From assembly GCA_910585805.1 (NCBI GenBank), contig CAJUFB010000151.1:1-6356 (forward strand): a DNA stretch of 6,356 nucleotides, in the 5' to 3' direction. The position numbers were made by a program, and so were the translations under genes. Under the pieces are notes generated by a model. The model searched no databases. It saw only the letters and a list, made by a program, of their open reading frames with translations, and was not told where the DNA came from. Below are positions 6,047 through 6,356 of the stretch, piece after piece. How positions within the stretch are numbered: position 1 is the first letter of the stretch; every line of letters starts with the position of its first letter. This DNA is from an uncultured Acetatifactor sp. GTDB taxonomy: Bacteria; Bacillota; Clostridia; Lachnospirales; Lachnospiraceae.

Positions 6047-6238
6047 TTGTTATTGATCCTTGAGTTTAAGGTGCATGACCCTGAGGAGGAGAACAGCCTG
6101 GAGGATACCGTGGCTGCAGCCTTGAAACACATTGAGGAAAAACGTTACGCTTATACATTAGAGGAGAAAGGAAATCCGATAGGCAAAATCCGGAAATATG
6201 GGTTTGCTTTTGAAGGGAAGAAGGTACTGATTGGCTAA
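6047..6238 (+). pseudogene. C-terminal remnant of a PD-(D/E)XK nuclease-domain protein
   Basis: The frame reads LILEFKVHDPEEE, then SLEDTVAAALKHIEEKRY, and ends RKYGFAFEGKKVLIG with TAA at 6236-6238. This matches the C-terminal nuclease domain common in Clostridia proteins that join an AAA-type ATPase to a PD-(D/E)XK domain (DUF1703 type), normally about 500-600 residues. The ExK half of the active site (EFK) and the following helix with KRY are kept. The upstream aspartate, the rest of the nuclease fold and the whole ATPase are absent. An in-frame TGA at 6044-6046 precedes it, and no ATG or SD fits: the first possible start is TTG 6047, already inside the domain. It is therefore a 5'-truncated relic. 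Its loss lies exactly beside the recombinase operon, which fits insertion or deletion at this boundary. Confidence 0.8.
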
Positions 6239-6295
6239 GCCAGGGAGGTTTGTGGTATAGTAGGTGTGGTTTGTTTAGAGAGAGCTTAAAACAAC

Positions 6296-6327
6296 TTGAC
6301 ATTAATCCGTAGTTCCCGCTATATAAT
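6296..6327 (+). promoter_or_regulatory. Possible promoter directed to the right
   Basis: A perfect -35 TTGACA lies at 6296-6301. It can pair with TATATA at 6320-6325 (18-bp spacer) or with TATAAT at 6322-6327 (20-bp spacer, longer than ideal). It would drive a gene beyond the window. An ATG at 6338 opens MKTVYE to the end of the window but has no SD, so I do not call that gene. The hexamers are good, and the spacing makes the call uncertain. Confidence 0.5.
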
Positions 6328-6356
6328 TCCTTCTACAATGAAAACAGTATACGAAG

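Noticed and set aside
6338..6356. Gene starting MKTVYE at the right edge
   Set aside because: Only six codons are visible and no SD precedes the ATG, so it cannot be supported.

Overview
The window holds a compact four-gene operon on the + strand. Three consecutive large serine recombinases (597, 628 and 518 residues) are followed by a 92-residue protein that resembles the DUF6870 family. The genes are tightly packed: a 1-nt gap, an 11-nt overlap and a 35-nt gap. Each has its own purine-rich Shine-Dalgarno sequence. Mid-range base composition, strong SD sites, zinc-ribbon recombinases with a terminal 'YxGKRVEIEF' segment, and a truncated Clostridia-type PD-(D/E)XK nuclease all suggest a gut Firmicute, most likely Lachnospiraceae or a related Clostridia. 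This is inferred from protein style; there is no rRNA or other marker.

Layout. Positions 1-39 look like the last codons of an upstream gene. Positions 40-376 are non-coding: a 9-bp-arm inverted repeat spans exactly 50 bp (171-220), and a nested hairpin covers the SD of the first recombinase (311-369). Positions 377-2170, 2172-4058 and 4048-5604 encode the recombinases. Positions 5640-5918 encode the DUF6870-like protein. Positions 5919-6046 are non-coding with one GC-rich hairpin (5992-6016). Positions 6047-6238 are the C-terminal remnant of a PD-(D/E)XK nuclease-domain protein whose 5' part is missing. Positions 6239-6356 contain a possible promoter facing right.

How it works together. All three recombinases keep the catalytic serine, the DxSRFxR arginine motif and four zinc-ribbon cysteines, so all three look functional. 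Serine-recombinase triplets are, from memory, a known integration/excision module of some Firmicute integrative and conjugative elements. This looks like such a module at or near the end of an element, with the truncated nuclease as flanking or scarred DNA. No conjugation or cargo gene lies in the window, so the identity and limits of the element cannot be settled here.

The most distinctive features are an in-frame array of 21-bp repeats inside the second recombinase, between its catalytic serine and the rest of the catalytic domain, and the structured leader ahead of the first recombinase. I see no convincing wholly new system; the interest lies in these details of a recombinase triplet.
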